Assembly: GCF_900113185.1 (NCBI RefSeq)
Contig: NZ_FOZD01000001.1
Coordinates: forward strand, 2,294,001-2,358,000
Direction of reading: 5' to 3'
Origin: Agromyces sp. CF514
GTDB taxonomy: Bacteria; Actinomycetota; Actinomycetes; Actinomycetales; Microbacteriaceae
Length of the DNA: 64,000 bases
In this document: positions 47,867 to 60,153 of the stretch, piece by piece
Layout of the letters: each line of letters starts with the position of its first letter
Numbering within the stretch: the first letter of the stretch is position 1
The notes under the pieces: generated by a model
What the model was told of the DNA's origin: nothing
What the model saw: the letters and a program-made list of their open reading frames with translations, nothing else
The model's database searches: none
Made by a program: the position numbers and the translations under genes

Positions 47867-49099
47867 TCAGCCGCCGACGGCCTTGAGCCAGGCGCGACGA
47901 GCCTCGAGCGCCTCGCGAGCTTCGGCGATGGCCCGCGCGTCGCCGGCAGCCTCGGCTGCAGCGAGCTCGGACTCGAGCTTGGCGATCGCGTCGTGCAACT
48001 GACCGAGCATGCCCTCGGAGCGGGCCTTCTTCTCGGGGTCCTCGCGCTCCCAGCGCTCGTCTTCGAGCGAGCGGACGTGGTTCTCGACCTTGCGCAGCCG
48101 GTCTTCGACCGTGCGGACCTGGTCGCGCGGGACACGGCCGATCTCGTCCCACTCGCGCTGCACCTTGTTGAGCGCGGCGCGAGCCGGCTTCGGCTCCTTC
48201 TCGCCCAGGATCTTGTCGGCCTCGTCGAGCAGCGCGAGCTTGGCCGTGAGGTTCGCCCGATACTCCTCGTCGTCGCGTGCATCGATCTCGGCCTTGGCGC
48301 CGAACAGCACGTCGCCCGCAGCCTTGAACTTCGCCCAGAGCGCGTCGTCGAGCTTCTTGCCCGCCCTGCCGGCCTGCTTCCACTCGTCGAGCAGCAGCCG
48401 GTAGTCGCCGATTCCGTCGGCACCGCGCGGGGCGAGCGCCTCGGCGCGCTCGATGAGGCGCTGCTTGCGCGTGCGGACATCGCGGTGCGCCGCATCGAGA
48501 TCTGCGAAGAAGGCCTTGCGATGCGTCTCGATGGTCGAGCGCGCGGCGCGGAACCGCTTCCAGAGATCGTTGGCGTCGTTCTTGGGCAGACGCGGTCCGT
48601 CCTGCTGGTGGCGCTGCCACGCGGCGAAGAGCCCGTCGAGTTCGGCGGTCGTCTGCTTCCACTGGGTCTTCGCCGGGTCCTGTGCCGCGAGGACCTCGGC
48701 CTGCTCGACGATGCGCGTGCGCTCGGCGAGCGCGTCGGCGAGCGCGGCCTTGGCCTCGGCCTGCTGCTGCTCGGTGAGTTCCTTCGTGGTGCCCGAAAGC
48801 GCCTCGAGGCGCGTCGACAGTGCGTCGAGGTCGCCGACGGCGTGCGCCGCTGCGACGGATTCCTTGAGCGAGTTGACGGCCTTGGCGACATCCGCCGCGG
48901 GCGCGCCGCGCCGGACCCGCTGCTCGAGCAGGGTCACCTGCCCGGCCAGGTCGGCGTACTTTCGCTCGAAGTAGGCCAGTGCCTCTTCCGGGGTCGCGTC
49001 GGGGTACTGCCCGACTTCGCGCTCACCGTCGTTCGTGCGGACGAAGACGGTGCCCGTCTCGTCGACGCGGCCCCACGGCTGCTGTGCTGAATCGGTCAC
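47867..49099 (-). CDS. DUF349 repeat protein
   Basis: About 410 residues, highly charged and helical, without membrane segments. The N-terminal part is conserved (QQPWGRVDETGTVFVRTNDGEREVGQYPDATPEEALAYFERKY); the rest is made of DUF349 units marked by Trp-containing helices such as QWKQTTAELDGLFAAWQRH, DLWKRFRAARSTIETHRKAFF and EWKQAGRAGKKLDDALWAKFKAA. DUF349 proteins bind nucleic acid or ribosomes in some reports; no actinobacterial role is settled. I choose the GTG after GGGTGAGG; an ATG at 49141 would add 14 residues. Confidence 0.85.
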   Translation of the reverse strand: MTDSAQQPWGRVDETGTVFVRTNDGEREVGQYPDATPEEALAYFERKYADLAGQVTLLEQRVRRGAPAADVAKAVNSLKESVAAAHAVGDLDALSTRLEALSGTTKELTEQQQAEAKAALADALAERTRIVEQAEVLAAQDPAKTQWKQTTAELDGLFAAWQRHQQDGPRLPKNDANDLWKRFRAARSTIETHRKAFFADLDAAHRDVRTRKQRLIERAEALAPRGADGIGDYRLLLDEWKQAGRAGKKLDDALWAKFKAAGDVLFGAKAEIDARDDEEYRANLTAKLALLDEADKILGEKEPKPARAALNKVQREWDEIGRVPRDQVRTVEDRLRKVENHVRSLEDERWEREDPEKKARSEGMLGQLHDAIAKLESELAAAEAAGDARAIAEAREALEARRAWLKAVGG

Positions 49100-49151
49100 G
49101 GCCTCACCCTGTCGTGCTCGGAAGCCGCCCTTCGGCGGCATTGTCGGTTCA

Positions 49152-49157
49152 ACCCTA
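49152..49157 (-). promoter_or_regulatory. -10 element of the DUF349 gene
   Basis: TAGGGT on the minus strand would start transcription near 49145, a few bases before the alternative ATG at 49141 and about 46 before the chosen GTG. Confidence 0.4.
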
Positions 49158-49192
49158 TTGCACCGCCGGAAGGGTGCGAGGGCGTCGTGCTG

Positions 49193-49984
49193 TTACTGGA
49201 CGGTCACGGACGTCATCGTGACCGGCACGACGGGCGCGCCGTCGGTGCCGCCGTCGACGACCCCGGCGTCGATCACGCCGGCCTTGAGCTGATCGAGTCC
49301 GCTCGTGACCTTGCCGATCACGGTGTAGCCGCCGACGCCGTCTTCGGCCGGCAGCGTCGTGTCGGCGTAGACGATGAAGAACTGGCTGCCCTGGCTGTAG
49401 CCGTTGCCGCTCTGGCGGGCCATGGCGATCGTGCCCGCGGGGTACACGCCGTCTTCGGGGTCGTTCTCGACCGGGCCGTAGCTGTAGTCGGGGCCGCCTG
49501 AGCCGTCGCCGTTCGGGTCGCCGCACTGGAGTACGAAGATGCCCTCCGTCGTGAGACGGTGGCATCCGACTCCGGCGTAGAAGCCCGACTGGATCAGGCT
49601 GATCTCGCTGGAGACCGCCTGCGGCGCCGCCGCACCGTCGAGCTCGATGCCGAGCGGGATGTCGTTGAGCGTGAGCGTGCCCGTCCACGTGCGGCCCTCG
49701 GCGATGTCGGGCGAAGGGACGTCGCCCGTGTTCTGGCCGGCGGCATCGGTCGGCGGGGCGGTCGTCGCCTCGGGGCTCGCGACCGGCTCGGAGGAGCCGG
49801 GGCCGCCGCTGAAGTAGAGCAGCTGCGCGGCGGTCGCGAGCACGAGCACGACGACGAGCGAGACGGCGGCGATCACGTTGTCGCGCGTGCGTCGTCGCAG
49901 CTTGCCCTCGTGTACCTGCTGTCGTGCCTGGTAGGTGCGAAGTCGCGCTCGTTCCTCGCGCGCCTGACGGTCGTTGGATGCCAC
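49193..49984 (-). CDS. Membrane-anchored cyclophilin-type peptidyl-prolyl isomerase
   Basis: The 263-residue protein has a basic N-terminus, one membrane segment ([23 protein letters not shown]), a Pro/Ser/Thr linker and an external cyclophilin domain (about 95-263) with [19 protein letters not shown] and SQFFIVYAD. It would catalyse proline isomerisation of exported proteins. The position downstream of rel mirrors ppiB in mycobacteria. It is divergent from rarA. Confidence 0.9.
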   Translation of the reverse strand: MASNDRQAREERARLRTYQARQQVHEGKLRRRTRDNVIAAVSLVVVLVLATAAQLLYFSGGPGSSEPVASPEATTAPPTDAAGQNTGDVPSPDIAEGRTWTGTLTLNDIPLGIELDGAAAPQAVSSEISLIQSGFYAGVGCHRLTTEGIFVLQCGDPNGDGSGGPDYSYGPVENDPEDGVYPAGTIAMARQSGNGYSQGSQFFIVYADTTLPAEDGVGGYTVIGKVTSGLDQLKAGVIDAGVVDGGTDGAPVVPVTMTSVTVQ

Positions 49985-50107
49985 GCATGCTCCTTCTGGG
50001 GGACTCCTGCGAGCAGACTCTACGCAAGCGCGGGTTCCGGCACCAATCGCCCGCTCCGCGCCTCACGTCGGCTCCGAGGCGCGCCGGTCGGTGTCGGATG
50101 CCGCGGC

Positions 50108-50113
50108 TACGCT
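50108..50113 (+). promoter_or_regulatory. -10 element of rarA, near-leaderless
   Basis: TACGCT ends seven bases before the rarA ATG; no ribosome site lies between. Confidence 0.45.
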
Positions 50114-50120
50114 GGAACGC

Positions 50121-51611
50121 ATGGTGAACTCCGCGCAGGGCCTGCGCTCCGGCGCGACGCCCCTGGCCGTGCGCATGCGGCCCGCGAGCCTCGACGAGGT
50201 GGCGGGGCAGCGTCACCTGTTGTCACCCGGATCCCCGTTGGTCGCCCTCGCGGGCGATCGCACGGGTGAGTCGGGTTCGGTCTCGGTGATCCTCTGGGGC
50301 CCGCCCGGCACGGGCAAGACGACGCTCGCCCAGGCGATCGCCCGGTCGTCGGGTCGCAAGTTCGTCGAGCTGTCCGCCGTCACCGCCGGCGTGCGCGACG
50401 TCCGCCAGGTCATGGACGAGGCGCGCGCGAGCCGTGACCTCTACGGCCTCTCGACGGTGCTCTTCCTCGACGAGATCCACCGCTTCACGAAGGCCCAGCA
50501 AGACGCGCTGCTGCCCGGAGTCGAGAACGGCTGGGTCATCCTCGTGGCCGCGACCACCGAGAACCCGTCGTTCTCGGTCATCTCGCCGCTGCTGTCGCGC
50601 TCGCTGCTGCTCACGCTCGAACTGCTCTCCGACGACGACCTCGGCATGCTCGTCGATCGGGCGGTCTCCGATGCGCGCGGGCTCGCCGGTGCGGTCGACC
50701 TCGAACCCGACGCGCGGGCGGCGATCGTGCGCCTGGCGTCCGGCGACGCCCGGCGCGCGCTCACGGCGCTCGAGGCGGCTTCCGTGGCGGCGGCCGGGGT
50801 CGCCGCCGAACTGGCCTCCGGCGCCGATTCCGTCGCGCAGGCGAACGACGACGACGAGGCGGGCGGATCCGAGCCGCCCGCCGCCGAGTCCGACTCCGGG
50901 TCCGATGCCGGGTCCGATGCCGAAGGGAAGACGCCGGCGGATGCCGCGGCGCGGCCTCGCGCGGTCATCACCGCCGAGCTCGTGGCGCGCGCCGTCGATC
51001 GTGCGCTCCTGCGGTACGACCGCAACGGCGACGAGCACTACGACGTCATCAGCGCCTTCATCAAGTCGGTGCGGGGGAGCGACGTCGACGCGGCACTGCA
51101 CTACCTCGCGCGGATGATCGAGGCCGGCGAAGACGCCAGGTTCATCGCACGACGCATCATCGTGCTGGCCTCCGAGGACATCGGGCTCGCAGATCCGAGC
51201 GCGCTCGGCGTCGCCGTCGCCGCCGCAGACGCGGTGCAGTTCATCGGCATGCCCGAGGGGCGCATCCCGTTGGCGCAGGCGGTCGTGCACCTCGCCACGG
51301 CGCCGAAGTCGAACGCGGCCTACCTCGGCATCGACAAGGCCATCGCCGACGTCCGGGCGGGCAAGGCCGGTCGCGTGCCCAAGCACCTGCGCGACGCGCA
51401 CTACCCGGGCGCCAAGCGCCTCGGACACGGAAAGGGCTACCTGTACCCGCACGACGATGCGATCGGCGTGGTCCGCCAGGAGTACCTGCCCGAGCCGCTC
51501 CGCGGCGCGGTGTACTACGAGCCGACCGAGCACGGCAACGAACGCGAGGTGTCCGCCCGCCTCGCGAAGCTGCGCCGCATCGTGCGCGGCGGAGACACGG
51601 GCCGGTCGTGA
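50121..51611 (+). CDS. rarA: Replication-associated recombination protein RarA (MgsA) AAA+ ATPase
   Basis: RarA acts at stalled replication forks. The 496-residue protein has Walker A GPPGTGKT, Walker [10 protein letters not shown], sensor ATTENPSF and the C-terminal tetramerisation region with [26 protein letters not shown]. Between the ATPase lid and the C-terminal part lies an insertion of about 50 acidic Ser/Asp/Ala residues (near 235-285), partly coded by a 12-bp tandem repeat; most homologues are shorter here. The upstream segment of the frame is not coding. Confidence 0.94.
   Translation: MVNSAQGLRSGATPLAVRMRPASLDEVAGQRHLLSPGSPLVALAGDRTGESGSVSVILWGPPGTGKTTLAQAIARSSGRKFVELSAVTAGVRDVRQVMDEARASRDLYGLSTVLFLDEIHRFTKAQQDALLPGVENGWVILVAATTENPSFSVISPLLSRSLLLTLELLSDDDLGMLVDRAVSDARGLAGAVDLEPDARAAIVRLASGDARRALTALEAASVAAAGVAAELASGADSVAQANDDDEAGGSEPPAAESDSGSDAGSDAEGKTPADAAARPRAVITAELVARAVDRALLRYDRNGDEHYDVISAFIKSVRGSDVDAALHYLARMIEAGEDARFIARRIIVLASEDIGLADPSALGVAVAAADAVQFIGMPEGRIPLAQAVVHLATAPKSNAAYLGIDKAIADVRAGKAGRVPKHLRDAHYPGAKRLGHGKGYLYPHDDAIGVVRQEYLPEPLRGAVYYEPTEHGNEREVSARLAKLRRIVRGGDTGRS
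50889..50924 (+). repeat. Three 12-bp tandem repeats inside rarA
   Basis: Units 50889-50900, 50901-50912 and 50913-50924 share TCCGA(C/T)(T/G)CC(G)GG and encode Ser-Asp-(Ser/Ala)-Gly steps in the linker of RarA. Slippage at this site may explain the longer linker. Confidence 0.7.
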
Positions 51612-51641
51612 GCGGTCGTCGGGCCGCGGCATCCGTCGTGG

Positions 51642-51808
51642 TACGATTGTCGCTGGCCTGAAGCCTGATTCCCGAGCGCGGCTGCGAGGGAGTCACCGGC
51701 GAACGGGTGCGATCTGTAGCCGATCCACCCTTGGCGAATCCCTCTGACACAGTTTCCGGCGCACGTTCGCGCCGTGATTTCACTTGAGATTCTTCCGAAA
51801 GGACATTC
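51642..51808 (+). promoter_or_regulatory. rpsD promoter and long 5' leader
   Basis: TACGAT (51642-51647) is a plausible -10; transcription from about 51654 gives a leader of some 155 bases, the longest for a plus-strand gene here. It contains short inverted repeats such as CGGCGC-ACGTT-GCGCCG (51762-51777 area). In other bacteria S4 represses its own mRNA through a leader structure, so an autoregulatory RNA is possible. I cannot derive a conserved fold by eye. Confidence 0.45.
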
Positions 51809-52432
51809 GTGTCGAACCAGTCACGTAGCAAGACCCGCCTCTCCCGCGCCCTCGGTGTCGCCCTGACCCCGAAGGCCGCGCGTTACATGGAGAAGCGCCC
51901 CTATGCTCCCGGCGAGCACGGTCGCACCAAGCGCAAGCAGGACAGCGACTACGCCGTCCGTCTGCGCGAGAAGCAGCGTCTGCGCGCCCAGTACGGCATC
52001 CGCGAGAAGCAGCTGAAGATCGCCTACGTCGAGGCCAAGCGCACCTCCGGCCAGACCGGTGAGAACCTGGTCGAGCTGCTCGAGATGCGTCTGGACGCCC
52101 TCGTGCTGCGCGCCGGCTTCGCCCGCACCATCACGCAGGCCCGCCAGTTCGTCGTGCACCGCCACATCCTCGTCGACGGCCAGCTCGTGGACCGCCCCTC
52201 CTTCCGCGTGAAGCCGGGTCAGCTCATCCACGTCAAGTCGCGCTCCGAGGGCACCGAGCCGTTCCAGGTCGCCGCTGCCGGCGGTCACGTCGACGTGCTC
52301 CCCAAGACCCCGGGCTACCTCGAGGTCGAGCTCGACAAGCTCCAGGCGAAGCTCGTTCGCCGTCCGAAGCGCGCCGAGGTCCCCGTGACCTGCGAAGTGC
52401 AGCTCGTCGTCGAGTACTACGCCGCTCGCTGA
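51809..52432 (+). CDS. rpsD: 30S ribosomal protein S4
   Basis: S4 is a primary 16S rRNA-binding protein and starts assembly of the small-subunit body. The 207-residue protein has the N-terminal region with PYAPGEHGRTKRKQDSDYAVRLREKQRLRAQYG and the S4 domain MRLDALVLRAGFARTITQARQFVVHRHILVDG. It lacks the zinc-ligand cysteines of the C+ form. The start is GTG behind GAAAGGA. It stands apart from the other ribosomal-protein genes. Confidence 0.97.
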   Translation: MSNQSRSKTRLSRALGVALTPKAARYMEKRPYAPGEHGRTKRKQDSDYAVRLREKQRLRAQYGIREKQLKIAYVEAKRTSGQTGENLVELLEMRLDALVLRAGFARTITQARQFVVHRHILVDGQLVDRPSFRVKPGQLIHVKSRSEGTEPFQVAAAGGHVDVLPKTPGYLEVELDKLQAKLVRRPKRAEVPVTCEVQLVVEYYAAR

Positions 52433-52449
52433 TCCAGCGTTCGTCGAGA

Positions 52450-52481
52450 CAGGGGTCGCGGAGTTCTCTCCGCGGCCCCTG
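52450..52481 (+). terminator. Terminator after rpsD
   Basis: A 14-bp stem with one G-T pair (52450-52463 with 52468-52481) and a TTCT loop, 17 bases after the rpsD stop. Confidence 0.7.
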
Positions 52482-52521
52482 CGTCGTCTCCGCGGCGGCC
52501 CGCCGCATCCGGCACCGCCAC

Positions 52522-52527
52522 TAGACT
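52522..52527 (+). promoter_or_regulatory. -10 element of the alaS unit
   Basis: TAGACT, 83 bases before the small gene that precedes alaS. The leader is otherwise featureless. Confidence 0.4.
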
Positions 52528-52609
52528 GATCGGGAAGACGCGGCGATCCGCCGTGGCGCGATGCGCCCGCGTGACCCGCCGGTACGACAACACCCCGAGG
52601 GAGCACTTC

Positions 52610-52807
52610 GTGAAGAGCATTCTGTGGTTCGGCGCCGGAATCGTCGCCGGCTTCGTCGTCGCGCACCAGGTGAACAAGACCTCGCAGGGTCGAGAGTTCT
52701 TCTCATCGGTCGACGCCAAGGCCAAGGCCTTCGGGCGCGCCGTGGCCGACGGCTACCACGAGCGCGAGGCCGAGCTCAAGTCGGCCGTCGACGACCTCGT
52801 CGACTGA
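52610..52807 (+). CDS. Small membrane protein preceding alaS, function unknown
   Basis: The 65-residue protein starts with GTG after GAGGGA and reads MKSILWFGAGIVAGFVVAHQVNK, one short membrane segment, then a charged helical tail (SSVDAKAKAFGRAVADGYHEREAELKSAVDDLVD). An upstream ATG would add 19 Arg-rich residues and is less likely. Small membrane proteins in front of alaS are common in Actinobacteria; I do not recognise a named family. Confidence 0.75.
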   Translation: MKSILWFGAGIVAGFVVAHQVNKTSQGREFFSSVDAKAKAFGRAVADGYHEREAELKSAVDDLVD

Positions 52808-52869
52808 GACGCCGACCTCCCTCCATCCCATCCGGGGGCGACTCCGGCAGCAGAACCCAGAACGGAATC

Positions 52870-55527
<2,658 letters not shown>

Positions 55528-55532
55528 GCGCG

Positions 55533-56009
55533 ATGCGTTCCGGTGCGAGGCTCGGCATCGACGTCGGTCGAGCCCGCATCGGCGTCGCCCGCAGCGACGG
55601 CGCCGGAATGCTCGCGGTGCCGATCGAGACGGTGCCCCGCGCCGCCACCGGCGATGCCGACATCCGCCGGGTGCTCGACCTCGCCGAAGAGTACGGTGCG
55701 TTCGAGCTCGTCGTCGGACATCCGCTGTCGATGTCGGGTGCTGCGACACCCTCGACCGATGACGCGGTCGCGTTTGCGCAGCGCCTCGCCGACACCGGCG
55801 CGACGGTGCGGCTCGTCGACGAGCGCCTGTCGACGGTGAGCGCGCAGCAGGCGCTGCGGGCGTCCGGACGGTCGACTCGCACGCAACGTCCGGTGGTGGA
55901 TCAGGTTGCGGCCGTTATCATTTTGCAACATGCACTCGACAGCGAGCGTGCGTCGGGCAATCCGCCCGGACGCGCACTCGACACCGACGAAGGGCCCTCC
56001 ACCCTGTGA
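55533..56009 (+). CDS. ruvX: Holliday junction resolvase-like protein RuvX (YqgF)
   Basis: The 158-residue protein has the RNase H-like YqgF fold: RLGIDVGRARIGVARSD, the conserved VVGHPLSMSG and the C-terminal VDERLST and DQVAAVIILQHALD. YqgF acts in 16S rRNA 5' processing in E. coli; resolvase activity has been shown for some homologues. It follows alaS by five bases and overlaps mltG by four. Confidence 0.93.
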   Translation: MRSGARLGIDVGRARIGVARSDGAGMLAVPIETVPRAATGDADIRRVLDLAEEYGAFELVVGHPLSMSGAATPSTDDAVAFAQRLADTGATVRLVDERLSTVSAQQALRASGRSTRTQRPVVDQVAAVIILQHALDSERASGNPPGRALDTDEGPSTL

Positions 56010-57559
56010 CTCAGCTCCCCCCAGAGCGCCGAGAACCCCACTCCACTCCGCAACGCGCTGCCGGTGATTGGCACGCGGTGCTCAACGGCGAGGCGACGGC
56101 GCCTCCAGCGCGACCTGCGACGCAGGCTGCGCCGAGTGCGGCTCCCGACCCCGGCACCGCCGCCGGTCCCGCGCCTGCGGCACCGGTCGGCGACCCGGAT
56201 CGGCCGCTGACTCGTCGCGAGCTCCGCGCACGCGAGCAGGCGGCCGCTGACGCTGCCATGGCCCGCACCGGCCACGACGAGCACGCGACGGTCGACCCCA
56301 TCACCGCGAGCCTCGCCGTGCGGGCGTCGACCGGGCCGCAGCAGGCGCTGCCCGCCGACCGGCACGCCGCCGACCAGGAGGCGTCCGGCGCGAAGCCGGC
56401 AGAGCCCGCGCAGCCCGTCGATCCGTTCGCCGCCTCCCGAACCGATCGGCGTGCCAACGCGTTCGACGAGTACCACGAGCCGAAGAAGAAGCGCAGGGGA
56501 CCATGGGGGTGCCTCATCGGCCTGCTCGTCGTCGCCGCACTCGTCGCGGGCGCCGCGTTCTTCCTGCAGGGACCGATCGCGTCGGTCGTCGCCTACTTCA
56601 CGCCCGCCGAGGACTACGACGGGGCCGGCACGGGTGAGGTCGTGTTCATGATCCACGAGGGCGACACCGGGTCGACCATCGCGGAGAACCTCGCCGCGCA
56701 GGACGTCGTGGCATCGTACGACGCGTTCTACGACCTGCTCCTCGAGCAGTCGCCCGAGCCCGAGTTCCATCCGGGGGCCTACCAGCTCGCCTCCCGGATG
56801 AGCTCGCAAGCAGCGCTCGATGCGCTGGTCGACCCGGCCAACAAGCTCGAGAACACGTACGTGGTTCCCGAGGGCACGGCCCTGCCCGATGTGCTCGTCT
56901 CGGCATCCGAAGGCACCGGCGTGCCCCTCGAGGAACTGCAGGCGGCGGCAGCGGAGTCGCCGCAGTCCTACGGACTTCCGGCCGAGGCCACCACCCTCGA
57001 GGGATTCCTGGCCCCGCTCACCTACACCCTCGACCCGGGTGTCGACGCCCGCGGCGTGCTCCAGACGATGGTCGACAGCCAGATGGCGACACTGGACGCG
57101 GCAGGCGTCGCGCCGGCCGATCGGTGGAAGACCATCGTCCTCGCCTCGATCGTGCAGCGCGAGGCCGGCTCGAACCTCGACGACTTCCCGAAGATCGCCC
57201 GCGTCTTCCAGAACCGCCTCGATCAGGGCATCAACCTCCAGTCTGATGCGACCGTCGCCTACGGCACGGGCAACATGCACACCGTGTGGACGACCGACGA
57301 GGAACGAGCCGACGCGAGCAACCTCTACAACACGTACGCGAATCCCGGGCTCCCGGTCGGGCCGATCGGAAATCCGGGCAGCGTCGCGATCGATGCCGCG
57401 CTCCACCCTGCAGAGGGCACCTGGCTCTTCTTCGTGCCGGTGAACCTCGCGACCGGGGAGACCGTCTTCTCGACCACCGTCGAGGAGCACGAAGCGGCGG
57501 TCGCGCAGCTCCAGGAGTGGTGCGCGGCCAGCGAGGAGAATGCGGCCTACTGTGAGTGA
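56006..57559 (+). CDS. mltG: Endolytic transglycosylase MltG
   Basis: MltG cuts nascent peptidoglycan strands and sets their length. The 517-residue protein has a long cytoplasmic Pro/Ala-rich N-terminus (about 160 residues), one membrane segment after KKKRRGPWG, and an external YceG domain. The catalytic Glu386 is in LASIVQREAGSN; downstream QSDATVAYG, NTYANPGLPVGPIGNPG and ALHPAEGTWLFFV are family motifs. The usual LEGYLFPDTY segment reads LEGFLAPLTYT here, a mild deviation. GTG start. Confidence 0.95.
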   Translation: MTQLPPERREPHSTPQRAAGDWHAVLNGEATAPPARPATQAAPSAAPDPGTAAGPAPAAPVGDPDRPLTRRELRAREQAAADAAMARTGHDEHATVDPITASLAVRASTGPQQALPADRHAADQEASGAKPAEPAQPVDPFAASRTDRRANAFDEYHEPKKKRRGPWGCLIGLLVVAALVAGAAFFLQGPIASVVAYFTPAEDYDGAGTGEVVFMIHEGDTGSTIAENLAAQDVVASYDAFYDLLLEQSPEPEFHPGAYQLASRMSSQAALDALVDPANKLENTYVVPEGTALPDVLVSASEGTGVPLEELQAAAAESPQSYGLPAEATTLEGFLAPLTYTLDPGVDARGVLQTMVDSQMATLDAAGVAPADRWKTIVLASIVQREAGSNLDDFPKIARVFQNRLDQGINLQSDATVAYGTGNMHTVWTTDEERADASNLYNTYANPGLPVGPIGNPGSVAIDAALHPAEGTWLFFVPVNLATGETVFSTTVEEHEAAVAQLQEWCAASEENAAYCE

Positions 57560-58388
57560 GCCCACGGCGCGACTCGCCGTGCTCGGCAAGCCGATCGCGC
57601 ACTCGAAGAGTCCGGGGCTGCACCTCGCGGCCTACCGTCGACTCGGGCTCGACTGGGCCTACGAACGCATCGAGATGGACGGCGCGGGCGTCGGCGAGTT
57701 CGTGCTGAGTCGCGACGCCGCGTGGCGGGGACTCTCGCTCACCATGCCGCTGAAGTACGACGTGCTGCCCGTGCTCGACGAACTCGACGCGATCGCCCGC
57801 CTCACGGGGGCGGCGAACACCGTGCTCTTCGACGGTGGACATCGACTCGGCTTCAACACCGATGTCGGCGGCATCGTCCGCTCGCTCGGCGAGGCCGGCG
57901 TCGTGCAGGCGCGCACCGCGATCGTCGTCGGCGGGGGAGCGACCGCGGCATCCGCCCTGGTGGCGCTGGCCGAGCTCGGCGTCGCGCACGTTCGGCTGCT
58001 GCTGCGCCGCCCCGAGGCCGGGGCAGCGCTGGTCGAACTCGGCCGCTCCGCGGGCGTGCGCGTCACACCCGAGCACATCGAGGGGCTCGGCGTCCAGGGC
58101 GAAGAAGCGATCGACGTGGTCGTCAGCACGCTGCCCGGCGGCACGGACGCCGGCGTCGCGGCATCCGAAGCCCTCGTCGGCACCGCGCTGCTGCTCGATG
58201 TCGCCTACGCGCCGTGGCCGACCCCGCTCGCCGCGCAGTGGCTCGCCGCAGGCGGCCGCGTCATCGACGGGAGCGGGATGCTGCTGCACCAGGCGCTGCT
58301 GCAGGTGCGGGTCTTCGTCGGCGGCGACCCGACGGTTCCGCTGGCCGACGAGCGCGACGTGCTCGCCGTCATGCGCGAAACCCTCTGA
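57552..58388 (+). CDS. aroE: Shikimate dehydrogenase
   Basis: AroE reduces 3-dehydroshikimate with NADPH. The 278-residue protein has IAHSKSPGLH (substrate site), the catalytic Lys68 in LSLTMPLK, GAANTV, the Asp in GFNTDVGG, and a nucleotide-binding GGGATAASAL. The GTG start overlaps the mltG end by eight bases. Confidence 0.94.
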   Translation: MSEPTARLAVLGKPIAHSKSPGLHLAAYRRLGLDWAYERIEMDGAGVGEFVLSRDAAWRGLSLTMPLKYDVLPVLDELDAIARLTGAANTVLFDGGHRLGFNTDVGGIVRSLGEAGVVQARTAIVVGGGATAASALVALAELGVAHVRLLLRRPEAGAALVELGRSAGVRVTPEHIEGLGVQGEEAIDVVVSTLPGGTDAGVAASEALVGTALLLDVAYAPWPTPLAAQWLAAGGRVIDGSGMLLHQALLQVRVFVGGDPTVPLADERDVLAVMRETL

Positions 58389-58412
58389 CGCGGCTGTGGA
58401 AGGATAGAACCC

Positions 58413-59636
58413 ATGCTCCGTTGGCTCACTGCCGGAGAATCGCACGGCCCCGAGTTGGTCGCGATCCTCGAGGGTCTTCCCGCCGGTATCCCCGTTTCAC
58501 TCGACGACCTCCGCGCCGATCTCGCGCGCCGCAAACTCGGCTACGGCCGTGGAGCGCGCATGAAGTTCGAGCAGGACGAACTGGCCATCTCGGGCGGTGT
58601 CCGGCACGGGCTCAGCCTCGGCAGCCCCATCGCCGTGCGCGTCGGCAACACCGAATGGCCGAAGTGGCAGGAGGTCATGAGCCCCGAGCCCATCGACCCT
58701 GCACGCCTCGGCCGTGGCCGAGGTGCCGCACTCACGCGCCCCCGTCCCGGCCACGCCGACCTCGTCGGCATGCAGAAGTACGACTTCGACGAGGCGCGCC
58801 CCGTGCTCGAGCGAGCGAGCGCCCGTGAGACCGCTGCGCGTGTCGCGCTCGGCGCCATCGCGCGCAGCTTCCTCTCCGAGCTCGGCATCGAACTCGTCGC
58901 GCACACGATCGCCATCGGCCCGGTGCGCGTGCCCGAGGGGCGGCCGCTGCCGCTTCCGGCCGACGTCGACGCGCTCGACGCCGACCCGCTGCGCTGCTTC
59001 GACGCAGAGACCTCCGCGCTCATGGTGGCCGAGGTCGATTCGGCCCATAAGGACGGCGACACGCTCGGCGGCGTCGTCGAGGTGCTCGCCTACGGCGTTC
59101 CGCCGGGGCTCGGCTCCCACGTGCACTGGGACCGGCGTCTCGACTCGCAGCTCGCGGCCGCCCTCATGGGCATCCAGGCGATCAAGGGCGTCGAGGTCGG
59201 CGACGGCTTCGAGACCACGCGTCGTCGTGGCTCAGCCGCCCACGACGAGCTGCACCTGTCGGACGGGCGCATCGTGCGTTCGAGCGACCGAGCGGGCGGC
59301 ACCGAGGGCGGCATGTCGACCGGCACGGTGCTGCGCGTCCGCGCCGGCATGAAGCCGATCGCGACGATCCCGCACGCCCTGCCGACGGTCGACGTCGCCA
59401 CGGGCGAGGCCGCAGCGGCCCATCACCAGCGGTCGGATGTCTGCGCGGTCCCCGCGGCCGGCGTCGTCGCCGAGGCGATGGTCGCGCTGACGCTCGCGAA
59501 CGCCGTGCTCGAGAAGTTCGGCGGCGACTCCGTCGGCGAGACCCGCCGCAACCTCGAGTCGTACCTGGCGGCGATCCCCGACGCGCTCCGCACCGAGGTC
59601 GTCTCGGCGGATGCCGCAGCCACCAGTCGTGTCTGA
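58413..59636 (+). CDS. aroC: Chorismate synthase
   Basis: AroC converts EPSP to chorismate using reduced FMN. The 407-residue protein shows the three family signatures: [36 protein letters not shown] and the C-terminal [18 protein letters not shown] region, with [17 protein letters not shown] in between. A GGAAGGA site precedes the ATG. Its end overlaps aroK. Confidence 0.97.
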   Translation: MLRWLTAGESHGPELVAILEGLPAGIPVSLDDLRADLARRKLGYGRGARMKFEQDELAISGGVRHGLSLGSPIAVRVGNTEWPKWQEVMSPEPIDPARLGRGRGAALTRPRPGHADLVGMQKYDFDEARPVLERASARETAARVALGAIARSFLSELGIELVAHTIAIGPVRVPEGRPLPLPADVDALDADPLRCFDAETSALMVAEVDSAHKDGDTLGGVVEVLAYGVPPGLGSHVHWDRRLDSQLAAALMGIQAIKGVEVGDGFETTRRRGSAAHDELHLSDGRIVRSSDRAGGTEGGMSTGTVLRVRAGMKPIATIPHALPTVDVATGEAAAAHHQRSDVCAVPAAGVVAEAMVALTLANAVLEKFGGDSVGETRRNLESYLAAIPDALRTEVVSADAAATSRV

Positions 59637-60153
59637 CGACGTCGCGCCGAAGCTCGAACTGCCGCTCGTGCTCATCGGCCCCATGGGAGCCGGGAAGTCG
59701 CGTGTGGGCGCCCGCCTCGCGGCATCCGCCGGCGTGCCCTTCGTCGACACGGACGCGCGCATCGAGGAGCGCCACGGACCGATCGAGGAGATCTTCGAGC
59801 GCGACGGCGAGATCGCGTTCCGGCGCATCGAACGCGAGGTCGTCGCCGAGGCGCTCGCGGAGCGTGCGGTCGTCTCGCTCGGCGGCGGTGCGGTGCTCGA
59901 CCTCGACACGCGCGCCGACCTCGGCGATGTGGCCGTCGTGTGGCTGACGGTCTCGGCCGAGGCGGTCGCGCCGCGTCTGGTCGGCGGCAACCGCCCCCTG
60001 CTCGCCAGCGGCGGACTCGAGCGGTGGAAGGCGATCCAGGCCGAGCGCGAGCCCGTCTACGCAGCGCTGGCCGACCTCGAGATCGACACGTCCCGACGCT
60101 CGGTCGGCCGTATCGTCGAACAGATCACCGAGCGTTTCGGAGGAACACGATGA
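59629..60153 (+). CDS. aroK: Shikimate kinase
   Basis: AroK phosphorylates shikimate with ATP. The 174-residue protein has the P-loop GPMGAGKS (17-24), the shikimate-binding DTDARIEE and [14 protein letters not shown] and the lid motif GGNRPLL. The GTG start is preferred; an ATG six codons upstream inside aroC is the alternative. The stop overlaps aroB by four bases. Confidence 0.95.
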   Translation: MSDDVAPKLELPLVLIGPMGAGKSRVGARLAASAGVPFVDTDARIEERHGPIEEIFERDGEIAFRRIEREVVAEALAERAVVSLGGGAVLDLDTRADLGDVAVVWLTVSAEAVAPRLVGGNRPLLASGGLERWKAIQAEREPVYAALADLEIDTSRRSVGRIVEQITERFGGTR

